From: Castanea sativa
Lineage: Eukaryota > Streptophyta > Magnoliopsida > Fagales > Fagaceae
Reading direction: 5' to 3'
NCBI RefSeq assembly: GCF_040712315.1
Contig: NC_134013.1
Coordinates: 38,141,501-38,205,500, forward strand
DNA: 64,000 nt
Below are positions 23,423 to 33,389 of this stretch, piece after piece. How positions within the stretch are numbered: the first letter of the stretch is position 1; every line of letters begins with the position of its first letter. The position numbers and the translations under genes are program-made. The notes beneath the pieces were generated by a model. That model was not told where the DNA came from. It was given only the letters and a program-made list of their open reading frames with translations, and did not search any database.

Positions 23423-25611
23423 CTACTTGGATAAACCACTGGGAGCAATGCCCCCAGACTTTGAGTCGTCCTTTGTTGGAAGAGAAGTAGAGGCATCATT
23501 TTCAGTATTCACATCCTTTGAGCTAGTCTTGAGCAAGGAACTCTCAACTGCAATGGGGAGCTTGCTGGAATCAAAATCCACCCCTAGAAAAGCTTCGATG
23601 GTGTCCATACGGAAGTCCTCAAAACTCGCAGCATAGTTCTTGTCCAGGAGATTAGTAAATTCACTGGACGTCTTGAACTCTTTAATGACCTCGTCTCTAG
23701 ATTTACATAGAGAGGACCTGAGCTCGTCACCTTGCTTTTAGAGATGGTTCAGACGAGTATCCTTTTTGACGATTTCTGCCTTCAACTCCTTAATGAGGTT
23801 CTCTAAGTCCATCTTGATCCTCTCCTTATCCAAATTCACGGTTTGCCTGGACGCTGCCATGAATGTGGTCATAACCTGCAGCATAAACAAAATATATATA
23901 TATCTTCAAAAGGTTACCTAAAGATGGAGAACGTGATCTGATATGGACGAAGATAAGTTACCTTGAAAAGATCATGTATTGTGGAATGCTCAAACTCCTT
24001 GACGAACATGTCGTAGCATATGGAGATGTCCTTGTTCCTTACCACTTGTTTGAAACTAGTCCAGGCTAGGTTCTCACTCCTTAGAAGAGTTAAGGGACCG
24101 TCGTTATAAGGAGGGGATTTAGGAGAAAGTCTGGACAGATCTATTTTAGGATGGGGTATCAAGCATCAGCCCTAGAAACCTTAGGCTGCTGAGTAGAAGT
24201 AGCAGGGAAAAGAACCACGATAGGAGTCGTGGATGGTGTTAAGGAGTGCACCTTGGGCCTTTTGTTTCCTTGACAGCTAGGAAGTTTACCTATGTCAAGC
24301 TTCTTAGACACGGTCTTCCTCTTTTCCAATGTGACTAAAGGGATGAGCTTCAATGTGGGTGAAGCAGGTGGACGAGTTTGGATAGGGACCTCGTCCCTAG
24401 GTTGGACACCTCATTACTAGCAACAAGGCCTTTTCTCTTGTTCTTTTTCATAGTTGCTATTTCTACAAAAAAAAAAATCATCAGTATTTGGGAAGAGTAG
24501 AAAAAAAAAAGTATATATATATATATAGAATATGCATATCTTACTATGATGAGTAATGAGCTCGTGAGCTAAAGCTTCCTCTGTAGGTTCAGGTAGAAGC
24601 CCCTAAGTTGCTAGACAACGAAGTTTCACTAAGAAGTGAAAGGTTTTATTAGCAAAAGAGCGTGCTTGCTAGACGCGGTTCGGGTAGAAGTTAGTCGAGG
24701 AAGGATGTCTAACAGCTGAAAAGAGCAAGAAAAATATATTTAGATAAATGTAATGGAAAAGGCAAGACGAGCTGAAGAAAGCAACATACCCTTAGGACAT
24801 TGACGACCCATCTCACTGGTGTAAGGGGGGAACGGATCCCTGCCTACCTTAACAGGTTTCCCTGCCCATCACCTAGAGATGAAGAAAACTCTATCTTCTA
24901 GGGCCTATTAGACAAGGGGAGTGACCTTATCAACCAACAGCTGGAACCCCTAGCGGAGAATTGGTAGAAACCTAAGGATTGGCTTATTTTAGATGGTTTA
25001 TAATAGTATAAGAACTTGTCCACAGTAAGAGGATGGTTCTTGTCGAATACCTCTCTCCACAACACCTGCATGGACACAATGGTTCTCCATGCATTAGGGT
25101 TAAGTTGGTTTGGCCCCACACCTAACCTATGGAGGAGCTCCCTAGTAAAGCCATTCAAAGGCAACTTAAAGCCCCCAAGTAGGTAGGCCTTATACATACC
25201 AATTCCATAATTTAGGATACAACACCATTCACTAGGGGCAGCGAGACGAGGATTAACCTCATTTGGGATTTGTTATTTACCCCTAAGTGTGTAAAGCCAT
25301 TTTTCATCTATCTTGGATAGGATGTCGATGGCATAATAATACAAAATATCCTTTTCCTCGTCAAGAGGAGGAGTGGATGGTTGAGCGCTGGTAGACAGGC
25401 CAGCAGATGATTTAGAAGCAACCCTCTTTCTCAATTCCTCCTGGAGAAACTCTAAGGGAACTCCAGGGACTCCAGACGAGTATTGCTTATCCGTAGAACT
25501 ACTACCACTATTGCTACTCTCACTACTACGACCGCTACTACTAGTTTGATCATGATAGTCTATCTCCCTCTCATCCCTATCACTAGATGAAGACATTACG
25601 ACCTCAGTCAT
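23423..25611 (-). pseudogene. antisense spliced gene of Tat/Retand element (Transposase_28-like)
   Basis: The start is ATG at 25611, with an acidic Ser-rich N-terminus (MTEVVMSSSSDRDEREIDY). One in-frame TAA near 25273 follows. The frame then continues into YKAYLLGGFKLPLNGFTREL and LGVGPNQLNPNAWRTIV (about 25200-25070), which resemble the domain called 'putative gypsy type transposon' (Transposase_28). Probable further exons lie at about 24715-24545, 24455-23962 and 23875-23423. The last intron (23961-23876) has a GT donor after TTTTCAAG and a TGCAG acceptor. The last exon encodes a Lys/Glu-rich coiled coil and an acidic tail ending SGGIAPSGLSK. A frameshift lies near 24160. Extra antisense ORFs are known in Tat-lineage elements; function is unknown. 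Exon borders other than the last intron are estimates. Confidence 0.7.
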
Positions 25612-25784
25612 TTGTAAAGAATTCTAAAGGAGAAAACCTACAGATGAGGAGAAGAGAATACTTGATGCTAGATGGAGAGGACTAAGGACAGAAGAGGACT
25701 CCTAGATGAAGCGCAAAGAGGGAACTAAGAGGAAAAGGTCAGGAGAGAAAATATGAGAAATGTGAGAGGGTAGGAGAGGTATTG

Positions 25785-25796
25785 CCCTATTTATAG
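25785..25796 (-). promoter_or_regulatory. TATA box of antisense gene
   Basis: The minus strand reads CTATAAATAGGG, a near-ideal plant TATA box, about 175 bases upstream of the ATG at 25611. It implies the antisense gene has its own promoter between the 3' LTR and its start codon. Confidence 0.65.
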
Positions 25797-25799
25797 GTG

Positions 25800-26030
25800 A
25801 CAGGGTGGGACATTGAAGCAACGTGAACCAACTAGAATGTGCCACGTGATAATTTTATGAAGAATGAAATGACACAACCTAAAAACTGCTAGGATTAAGC
25901 CACATGTCAACATCTAGGACGTTTGATCCCAAACCACCCTAATATGCCACTTGAAAAATTCATCAACCATTGAGAAATTGCCACGTGTAGATAATGACAA
26001 AATTGTTAATAGTGGCATGGATGATATAAG
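25800..26030. other. region between antisense promoter and PPT
   Basis: No ORF. It contains CACGTG (G-box core) at 25982-25987 and further CACGT-containing motifs near 25848, which could serve the antisense promoter. The motifs are visible; function is inferred. Confidence 0.35.
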
Positions 26031-26043
26031 GATAGGGGGAAAC
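26031..26043 (+). promoter_or_regulatory. polypurine tract of Tat-like element
   Basis: GATAGGGGGAAAC abuts the 3' LTR start TGATGGTGG at 26044. Confidence 0.8.
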
Positions 26044-26592
26044 TGATGGTGGATTGAATTAAATGTAATTCATCCATGACCAGACTACGTCCAGACTATT
26101 GTACAAAGAAGGAACCTCGTCTAAAGCATCACAAATATGGATAGGATCCGTCCATAGGCGTCATGACTATCCAGAGTGATCTAGTCATCCATGACACTTA
26201 AAGACATTGATGACCAGATAACACTTAGTAAATTTCGAAGGATTTTTCTACAAATTCTGTGTAATCAGACCACGATCTGCCATTACAAAACATGGGGAGG
26301 ATCTCCAAAATCTGCTCCATTTTCTCCATTAACTCCGCACATCTCCCATGATGATAATGGATCCAAACAAGTGGACTCCTAACTCTCTATAAAAGGACCA
26401 AATCTCATTTAACCAAGGTAAGTTCTACTACTCACTAATTAACCATGTGTTCTAGAGAGAAAACTGACTTATTCGTCAAAGGGTCCTTGGCCGGTTCACA
26501 TCAGTCACCTTTGACAATCTTTCTTCTCTTCAGGTCATTAAGCCATCACCATTGACCGGAGCATTCAGTCTACTACTTCTCGTGCATAATCA
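26044..26592 (+). repeat. 3' LTR of Tat-like Gypsy element
   Basis: The 549-bp LTR starts TGATGGTGGATTG and ends GCATAATCA, followed by the TSD copy GGTTG. It contains an intact TATA box, TATAAAAG, at 26388-26395. Confidence 0.92.
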
Positions 26593-26597
26593 GGTTG

Positions 26598-27125
26598 TAT
26601 TTTTATTTTTAAACTAGGGTCTTATGGCTCATTTAAAGGGTCTTGGATGTTCCAAATGGTCTGAGGGCCGGGTCCCATCAAAGAGGGAGGCTTTGGGCCC
26701 TAAAAAATTGAAGTTATGGGCTATTGGAAAAGGCCTTGCATACCCAGGTACGTGCATGTCTACGCTTGCATGATTCATGCATACACATGTGTCCCTAAAA
26801 CCCTAATTTTGACTACTCAAATGGCTTGACTTCAAACATCCATAATGCACTCAATATAAATCCAAAATTGGAAAAATATGTGTTCAAATTGAAGCCTAGG
26901 ATGTCTGCTTTCCAATGAAATAAACCTCACTCAAAATTTCTTTGTGGATCAAAATTTATGGTTAAAATAGTGAGAAACTGTCATTTTTAGCATCGTTTTC
27001 AAAGCGATTTGAGCACTTTTGAGTTATGATTACTTCCAAACTATCAAAATAACTTCAATTACCTTTTGTACACATGTCAAACTCATCATTGGGGCTGGAA
27101 CTAGGTACAAAATGAGGTGTTTACA
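26598..27125 (-). repeat. right part of split minus-strand Gypsy-type LTR
   Basis: On the minus strand this begins TGTAAACACCTCATTTTGTA at 27125 and continues to the Tat insertion. Its start resembles the LTR beginning at 28457 on the plus strand (TGTAGACACCTCATTTTGTA), so the two LTR heads face each other across 27126-28456. The interior is diverged from that LTR. No gene. Confidence 0.6.
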
Positions 27126-28456
27126 AGTGCCATTAGAGAGGATGAGAGAGAGAGAGAGAGAGAAAGAGAGATTTTGAATTCTGATGAGAGGATAAAGGAA
27201 CAAGATAGAGGCAGAGATTTTGTAGGGGAGGAAAGAAAGTTAGAGAGTTATAAAAAAAATGAAGAGTTAAGGAAGATGAAGAGAATAAGAAGAAAAAAAA
27301 TAGTTGGTAACCATTGGGAAAATGAAGAGGCGGGAAGGCACCTGGTGGCTAAACTATGTGTAGTTTAGTAAAAAAAAGAGTGAAGAAAAGTTTTTTTAGA
27401 GAAATTTCAAGGGCTTCCCCAGTGGACTCTTAGAAGACAAGAAAATGGAAGAAGTTTCCAGATTACCCCCAGCGGACCAAGGAACATAATAAATTACCAA
27501 ATTTCCTTCAAATGATGAAGATACCCCTCAGTGGGTTAAGAAAGGCCAAAGTGACACAAAAGATTCAAAACACCCAAGAATCATCAAGAAAACTGCCCAG
27601 TGAGTTAGAATCATCAAGAAAACTCCCCATTGAGTCAAAATCATCAAAAAAACTCCTTGAGTGAGTTTTCCACCAAAGAAATCCAGATCGCTTGGAAATC
27701 TCCTCGAGTGAGTTTTCCACCAAAGATCATGAGTATCCTACCATCATCATTTGTTGTTCACATATCTTGCAAGAGTTGAATATGCAAGCACAATCCCTTA
27801 GAACGAGTTGATACTAAAATTGAAGACTACAACACTTGAGTACATATCCTTCTTGGAATTGAACATGTACATCTAGACAGAGGCTTGAGCCACTTAGAAC
27901 AAAAGAGATTGAGACAAACGCTTTAGCAACTTAAAAGATAAGAGATTGAGACAAAGGCATGAGCCCCTTAGAAGAGAAGAGATTGAGGTAGAGGCATGAG
28001 CCATTTATAATTGAAGAGATCGAGATAGAGATGGAAGTCACCCAAAGGTAAAAGCAACTCAAACAAGTTTAAGGCAAGAGCCGCAAACGGATACCATAGA
28101 TATGTATCCTTTTAGCTCGTAAGAGCACCTTATTTGTTTGGTTGATGGTTGAGGCCGTTAGCCATGTTTATTTTTCTTTTTTAGTGATTCTAGGATAGTG
28201 AGTCACTCACCTTTTGCTTGACAATGGGCAAACTAGGTTCTTGGATAGTGAACTTGTCGTCACTTGTTTCCAAAGTAACACTTGTGGGGCTTTGGACATA
28301 CGAATCCCATGCAACTCTTCAGAGTTACACCCCCCATGTATGTGTGTTGTTTGTCGTGTGCGTGGATTGGGTCTAAGACGTACATTGAAACAAAATGTTT
28401 TATCTCTTTTTCTTTTAATTCCATTAGCAAAGCTCACAAATCAATATAGGGGTAAC
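27126..28456 (+). mobile_element. 3' internal end of a Tat/Ogre-like Gypsy element with tandem repeats
   Basis: This noncoding 1.3 kb lies just before an LTR start. It holds a (GA)n run at 27144-27162, three 30-base repeats containing AATCATCAAGAAAACT (27578-27667), and four to five 37-base repeats containing AAGAGATTGAGACAAA (27875-28035). A purine-rich ATAGGGGTAAC at 28446-28456 abuts the LTR as a PPT. Such arrays are typical of 3' untranslated regions of large plant Gypsy elements. The 5' remainder of the element is missing. Confidence 0.6.
27875..28035 (+). repeat. 37-bp tandem repeat array
   Basis: Units start at 27875, 27912, 27949, 27986 and 28023 (partial), each exactly 37 bases apart. 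Each begins AGACA or a close variant and ends AAGAGATTG or a close variant. Confidence 0.85.
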
Positions 28457-28505
28457 TGTAGACACCTCATTTTGTACCCCTTACGACTCGAGCCCCCAAT
28501 GACGG
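28457..28505 (+). repeat. start of Gypsy 3' LTR split by the CACTA element
   Basis: The LTR starts TGTAGACACCTCATTTTGTA immediately after a PPT. It is cut after about 49 bases by the CACTA element, and continues at 59652-60202 and 61202 to about 62215, for a total of about 1.6 kb. Confidence 0.6.
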
Positions 28506-28950
28506 CAACTACAACGAAATGTAATTTTAGTGATGAAAATTTTTTCGTCACAAAAAATTACCATATAGTAACGAAATTTATATTTCGTCGCTATTTATAA
28601 AAAAATTAGTAACATTTAGCGACGAAAATTAGATTTTGTCGCTATATGTTTTTTTGAATTAAGGGAACCAAACGAGAGTGTTGGCGTGAAACTAAATTCA
28701 TCTACAACAACAAATTATTTCGTCACTAAAAGTGTAAGTTTTTTGCGAAAAAAACTTTCGTTACTAAAGGTGTTGCTGGGAACACTGTTAGTGACAAAAG
28801 TCATTTCATCACTGAATGTGACAAATAGCGACAAAAATAAGTCGTCGCTAAAAAGAAATCATGAATTAATGTATCATTATCAACGACGAATCTGAGTTCG
28901 TCACTAAAGGTAGCCAATAGTGATGAAATACAAGTCGTCACTAAAAGCTT
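28506..28950. repeat. left terminal and subterminal repeats of CACTA element
   Basis: Many direct and inverted copies of TAGCGACGAAA / TTTCGTC(A/G)CTA cover this stretch, the pattern expected of CACTA subterminal transposase-binding repeats. Short open frames through it are repeat artefacts. Confidence 0.85.
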
Positions 28951-29225
28951 TATACATATATCGGCTCAGCTCTTTTTTTATCACTTCCCACGAAACCCAT
29001 TCTCTCTCTCACCAATTCTCTCTTTCCCTCACTCTCTCCCTCACCTAGCTCGCCACCCAGCTCGCCGTCGACCCAGCTTGCTGCCAACCTCAGCTCGTCG
29101 CTGTTTCCCTCTCTCCTCCACCACCACCCTTCCCTTCTTTCCTTTTTCCCTCCCCCATTTCCTCCATTACCTCCCCTCTTCCTTCCCTCTATCTCCCCCC
29201 TTCCCTTACCTTCTCCTTCCACTGA
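28950..29225 (+). promoter_or_regulatory. possible promoter and CT-rich leader of CACTA element
   Basis: TTTATACATATA near 28949-28960 is a candidate TATA box. It is followed by about 250 bases almost entirely of C and T, with CpG-rich CTCGCC/CTCGCCGTCGACC blocks, resembling a plant 5' leader. The CACTA subterminal repeats end just upstream. The role is inferred from layout. Confidence 0.35.
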
Positions 29226-29955
29226 TTTAAACTATGTAATTTTTTTTTTTGTAAAATTTGGTTTGGATTTGATTAAATGATATGGGTTTTGAGTCTTTTC
29301 TTGTAAGTGTAAGTGTAAATTTATAGTATTTAGTTGCTTGTAATGGGTTTTGTGTTAGTTACTTGTAATGGGTTTTGTGTTAGTTACTTATAATTGGTTT
29401 TTGTGTGATTTTAGAGTGCATTTGTTGAATTTTATAAATTTAACTTCTCTATTGTTGGTTTTATCAGGTTTGGATGATGATAAAAAGTGATTTTGTCTTG
29501 GGGATTCTTTGATTATAATTGTTCTTGGTCAGCTATATTTTTGTTTTGTGGTGAAGCTATTGAGGATTATAATTTTAAGATTTATTATCATTTGTTAAAA
29601 TAGGCTTTTGGGTGTGTAAATTTATTTTCTCTTGGGATTCTTTGATTCTAACAGTTCTTGGTCATGTATATTTTTGATTGTTTTAGTTTTTTTTAGTTTT
29701 TTTTTTGTGAAGAACTGACTTGTTATCTATTTGTTGAAAAAGGGGTGTGTATTTTTTTTTTTTGGAATGTTCTCTGCTTAAATACTAATATTAAGCATTA
29801 TGCTATAATAGCTAGTAAGTGTATTGATAAACTCTTTATAAATTAGACTTTTCTTTTGCAGGTTAAATATTCATTATTTGTGATAACTTTGGATTTTTTT
29901 TTAAAGGTGTACGCCTAGCTTGAGCATAGTAAGTAAAATTTGTTTAAATACTTAA
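29226..29955. other. AT-rich CACTA interior without a recognisable gene
   Basis: T-rich, intron-like sequence with short direct repeats (TTGTAATGGGTTTTGTGTTAG occurs about twice near 29335-29385). No coding potential recognised. Confidence 0.5.
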
Positions 29956-29963
29956 AAAACTCT

Positions 29964-30402
29964 ATACTTGTGATGTTGATGATTGGTTTTGCGGTGGGTT
30001 GTTGTATTGGAGCAAGCGGGTGACTTGTATGGTGTTATAAAGAGATTTATATTTATATTGGGAGTGTCTTATTTTTTAGAATTGTGAATGAATATTGTTG
30101 ATTTATATGTGACGGATACTATTTAATTATTTTTAATACTTGTAAGATATCGTGATGTTGATTATTGTTTTTGTAGTGGGTTGTTGTGTTGGAGCAAGCG
30201 GGTGGCTTGCATGGAGTTATAAAGTGGTCTAAATTTATATTGGGAGTGCTTTTTTTTTTTTGAATTTTGAATGGATATTGTTGATTTATATGTGATGGAT
30301 ATTATTTAATTGTTTGTAATACTTGTAACCATTATATATTGTGATGTAGATGATTGGTTTTGTGGTGTGTTGTTGTGTTAGAGCAAGCAGGTGGCTTGCA
30401 TG
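29964..30402 (+). repeat. CACTA interior tandem repeats of 170-195 bp, first block
   Basis: Units beginning ATACTTGT start at 29964, 30136 and 30319, each containing GGAGCAAGCGGGTGGCTTGC or a close variant. The third unit is interrupted at 30402 by a solo LTR and resumes at 31806. Confidence 0.85.
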
Positions 30403-31800
30403 TGATGGAAAATTATATGTTTGTATCACATACAAACATACGCAGCGGAAAATTAACGGATCTACTTTATTCACAATTGTTAACAAGTACTATGCAAATT
30501 TCAGAATTCAAGAACAAGAGAGTGTACCTTGGTGCAGTAAAATTCAAAACGAAAGATCAGAAGTACTCAGGAACACTTTTAATCTTCACTCCAATTCCAC
30601 TTTATGACCAAAAAGTGTGGTCTCTCAATCAGTTTTCAAAGGAAGAATAAGAAAGTGTCTTACACTCTCACACACACCATTCCATAATGTTATCTCTTAT
30701 TAAAAATTTTGTATGTTTCTCTCCTTATAACTGATTATCTAATTGGGCTAGTCTTTTTGGGCTAGTCTTTTGGGCCTTTCCAATTGGGCTTTAGTGTGTG
30801 ACTTGGAGTGGGACCAAAAGGGAACAAATAAGACATTAGGTCCAATGGGCCTTGGGCTTTTCTGTCAACTCTTGACAAGTTCAAAGTTACCATTAACTAT
30901 ATTTAATACCACTATATAAATATAGTTGCACTCTAGACCTTATTTATAAATTATATCCCAAGAATTTATTATACATGCAACCCCTTCATTAAAATATTCG
31001 TAGTAATACAAAGTCATGAATGTAGACTACCACTTTGTAAAATACTACGTCTTAATCCTTGAATATCCGGTTTAATCTTTTATGTTATTCATCGTATATT
31101 TATGAAATCCAATTTCATAAATATATACTTTTGTAACTCCTTACTAAAGTGGCTAGGCCTAACACTCTGAATAACCAAACCCATTAAACTTATCTCAAGG
31201 GAATATTTTGCATCTCCGTTAAGAGACTATGAATTCCATCTTGAGAATATATGTTCCATCAACATTAAATGTGGCTGCCAAACATTTTGAGATTTTGACC
31301 ATGTCTTTAGATCTCACTCTTGATATATCAAAGCAACCTATATTTCATGATCAGGTCCATTATCCTCTTAGGATTAAGAGTTCATGTAAATAGAAATCGT
31401 GAGATTTATTATTCATTTGACAGTCATTAGAGAATAATAAATCTCATAATGGTCCAGTTCAATATGTCTTAACTCTTAAAACATATCATCATACCAACAA
31501 GAAGTCTCCACTTCAATGATCAAGACAAATCATCTTAGTTGATATGTATCTCATCACCCACTACGAACTATAATTTTGAGTTTACAAAGAACTTGTGATT
31601 TATATCTTCTGAAACTTTTCACATAAATCACATACTATGCATCTCATAGACTATATGATAATGTCCAAATATTCATGTTACTTTTATTTTAGATAACAAT
31701 AAAAATAAATTTATTAATACAACATTAAGTCATACATAATGTCATACAAAATGTCATACATAGCATCATACAATAGGATTTAAGGGCACTAATCCTAACA
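30403..31800 (-). repeat. Copia solo LTR in CACTA repeat
   Basis: The 1398-bp minus-strand LTR reads on plus from TGATGGAAAATT to AATCCTAACA, with a perfect TSD GCATG (30398-30402 and 31801-31805). It matches the LTR at 38228-39625 in length and sequence, and that LTR is followed by the same host sequence. Confidence 0.95.
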
Positions 31801-31805
31801 GCATG

Positions 31806-32797
31806 GTATTATAAAGTGGTTTAAATTCATATTAGGAGTGTTTTTTTTTTTTTTGGAATTGTGAATGGATATTGTTTAATTATATGTGATGGATATTATT
31901 TAATTTTGTTCAATACTTGTAAACATTATATATTGTTTTGTTGAAAATTGATATTGTGGTGGGATGTTGTGTTGGAGCAAGCGAGCGGCTTGCATGGTGA
32001 TATAAGGTGGTTCAATATTATATTGGGAGTGTTTCTTATTTGTTGGAATTGTGAATGAATATTGTTAAGTTACTTTTGTATGATTATATTAATGTTTTTT
32101 TTTCAATACTTGTAAATGATTTATATTGTGATGTTGATGATTGGTATTGTGGTGGGTTGTTGAAAAGGAGCAAGCCGATGGCTTGCATGGTGTTATAAGG
32201 TGGTATAAATTGATATTGGGAGTGTTTGATTGTGCAATATATATTTGTTTAAGTATTAATATACACAATAACATTCATGAATGAGACGCTAATCAAAATG
32301 AAGAGCATGACATACCTGATGTTGATCTTCATATGAATTATGATATTTAAAGTTCATAGCAATTATCTTAAATGTTTTATGCTTGTCTTAAAGTTTTATG
32401 CTTGTCTAAGTAGCAAATGTTTTAAAGTTTTGTGATTATTTTGAATTTGATATGGATATTGATGTGGTCATTTGTTATGTTGAGTTAGTAGCAATTGTTT
32501 TAAAGTTTTGTGCTTATCTTGAACTTGATATGGATATTGATGTCGTCATCTGTTGTGTTGCGTTAATAGCAATTGTGTAAAAATTTTGCACTTGTGAATT
32601 GCTTGATATAGATAATGGTGTAGACTATGATATGTAAAGTTAGTAGCAATTTCTTAAATTTTTGTATTTATCTTGAACTTGATATGGATATTGATGTGGT
32701 CATTTGTTGAGTTGAGTTAGTAGCAATTGTGTTCAAATTTTGCACATGTGAATTACTTGATATGGATAATGGTGTGGACTATGATAGTAGCAATTGT
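31806..32797 (+). repeat. CACTA interior repeats, second block (about 190-bp then 78-bp units)
   Basis: The 190-bp units continue (ATACTTGT at 31913 and 32106). From about 32345 a different 78-bp unit containing CTTGATATGGATATTGATGT is repeated, diverged, to 32797. The whole block recurs at 39626-40621. Confidence 0.85.
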
Positions 32798-33389
32798 GTT
32801 TCTCTCCTTATAATTAACTGATTATCTTATTGGACTAACCTTTGGGCCATTCCAATTGGGCTTTAGTATGTGGCTTGGAGTGGGACCAAAATGGAACAAA
32901 TAAGACTCTAGCTCCAATGGGCCTTGGGTTTTTCTGTCAACTCTTGACAAGTCCAAAGTTACCATTAATTATATTTAATACCACTATATAAATATAATTG
33001 CACTTTAGGCTTTATTAATAAATTTTATCCCAAGACTTTATTATACATGCAACCGCTTCATAAAATATTCGCAGTAATACAAAGTCATGAATGTAGACTG
33101 CCACTTTGAAGATTATTACATCTTAATCCTCGAGTACCCGGTTTAATGCTTTAAGTTATTCATCATATATTTATGAAATCCAATTTCATAAATATATACT
33201 TTAGTAACTCCTTACTAAAGTGGTTAGGCCTAATACTTTGAATAACCAAACTCATAAAGCTTATCTCAAGGGAACATTCCATATCTCTGTTAAGAGATTA
33301 TGAATTTCATCTTAAGAATATATGTTCCATCAACACTAAATGTGCTTGCCCAACATACTGAGATTTTGATCGTGACTTTAGATCTCACA
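32798..33389 (-). repeat. truncated Copia LTR fused to a pol fragment
   Basis: This is the middle part of a minus-strand LTR of the same family, lacking both termini. It shares diagnostic variants with the solo LTR at 40622-50198 (CTTTGAAGATTA, AAGACTCTAGCTCC, GCCATTCCAATTG) rather than with its neighbour at 30403-31800. At 33389/33390 it joins RNase H sequence, a recombination junction rather than a normal 3' LTR border. Confidence 0.8.

Larger units (their letters stand above)
6421..26592 (+). mobile_element. Tat/Retand-like Ty3-Gypsy retrotransposon with nested Copia insertions
   Basis: The 20.2-kb element has two direct LTRs (6421-6970 and 26044-26592) and a 5-bp TSD GGTTG at 6416-6420 and 26593-26597. 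Domain order is gag remnant, protease, RT-RNase H, second RNase H, integrase, 3' region with tandem repeats, then an antisense gene. The extra RNase H before integrase is diagnostic of the plant Tat clade. Three Copia-family sequences are nested in it: 10188-11601, 12514-22116, and 14933-16250 inside the latter. Removing them leaves about 9.2 kb. Stops and frameshifts are spread through pol, so it is not autonomous now. Confidence 0.9.

Noticed and set aside
27117..27368. Plus-strand 83-codon ORF rich in Arg, Glu and Lys
   Set aside because: It starts in a (GA)n microsatellite and runs through purine-rich sequence in a Gypsy 3' region; an artefact of composition.
27875..28035. 37-bp periodic repeats considered as a CRISPR array
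   Set aside because: Units are directly contiguous without unique spacers, and the genome is a plant nuclear one.
28950..29222. Minus-strand 90-codon ORF rich in Gly and Glu
   Set aside because: It is the reverse reading of a CT-rich leader-like tract; low complexity, no recognisable domain.
32798..33389. This fragment as the true 3' LTR of the minus-strand Copia element
   Set aside because: It lacks the LTR tip next to pol, pol is cut inside RNase H, and its variants match the LTR at 40622-50198 instead.
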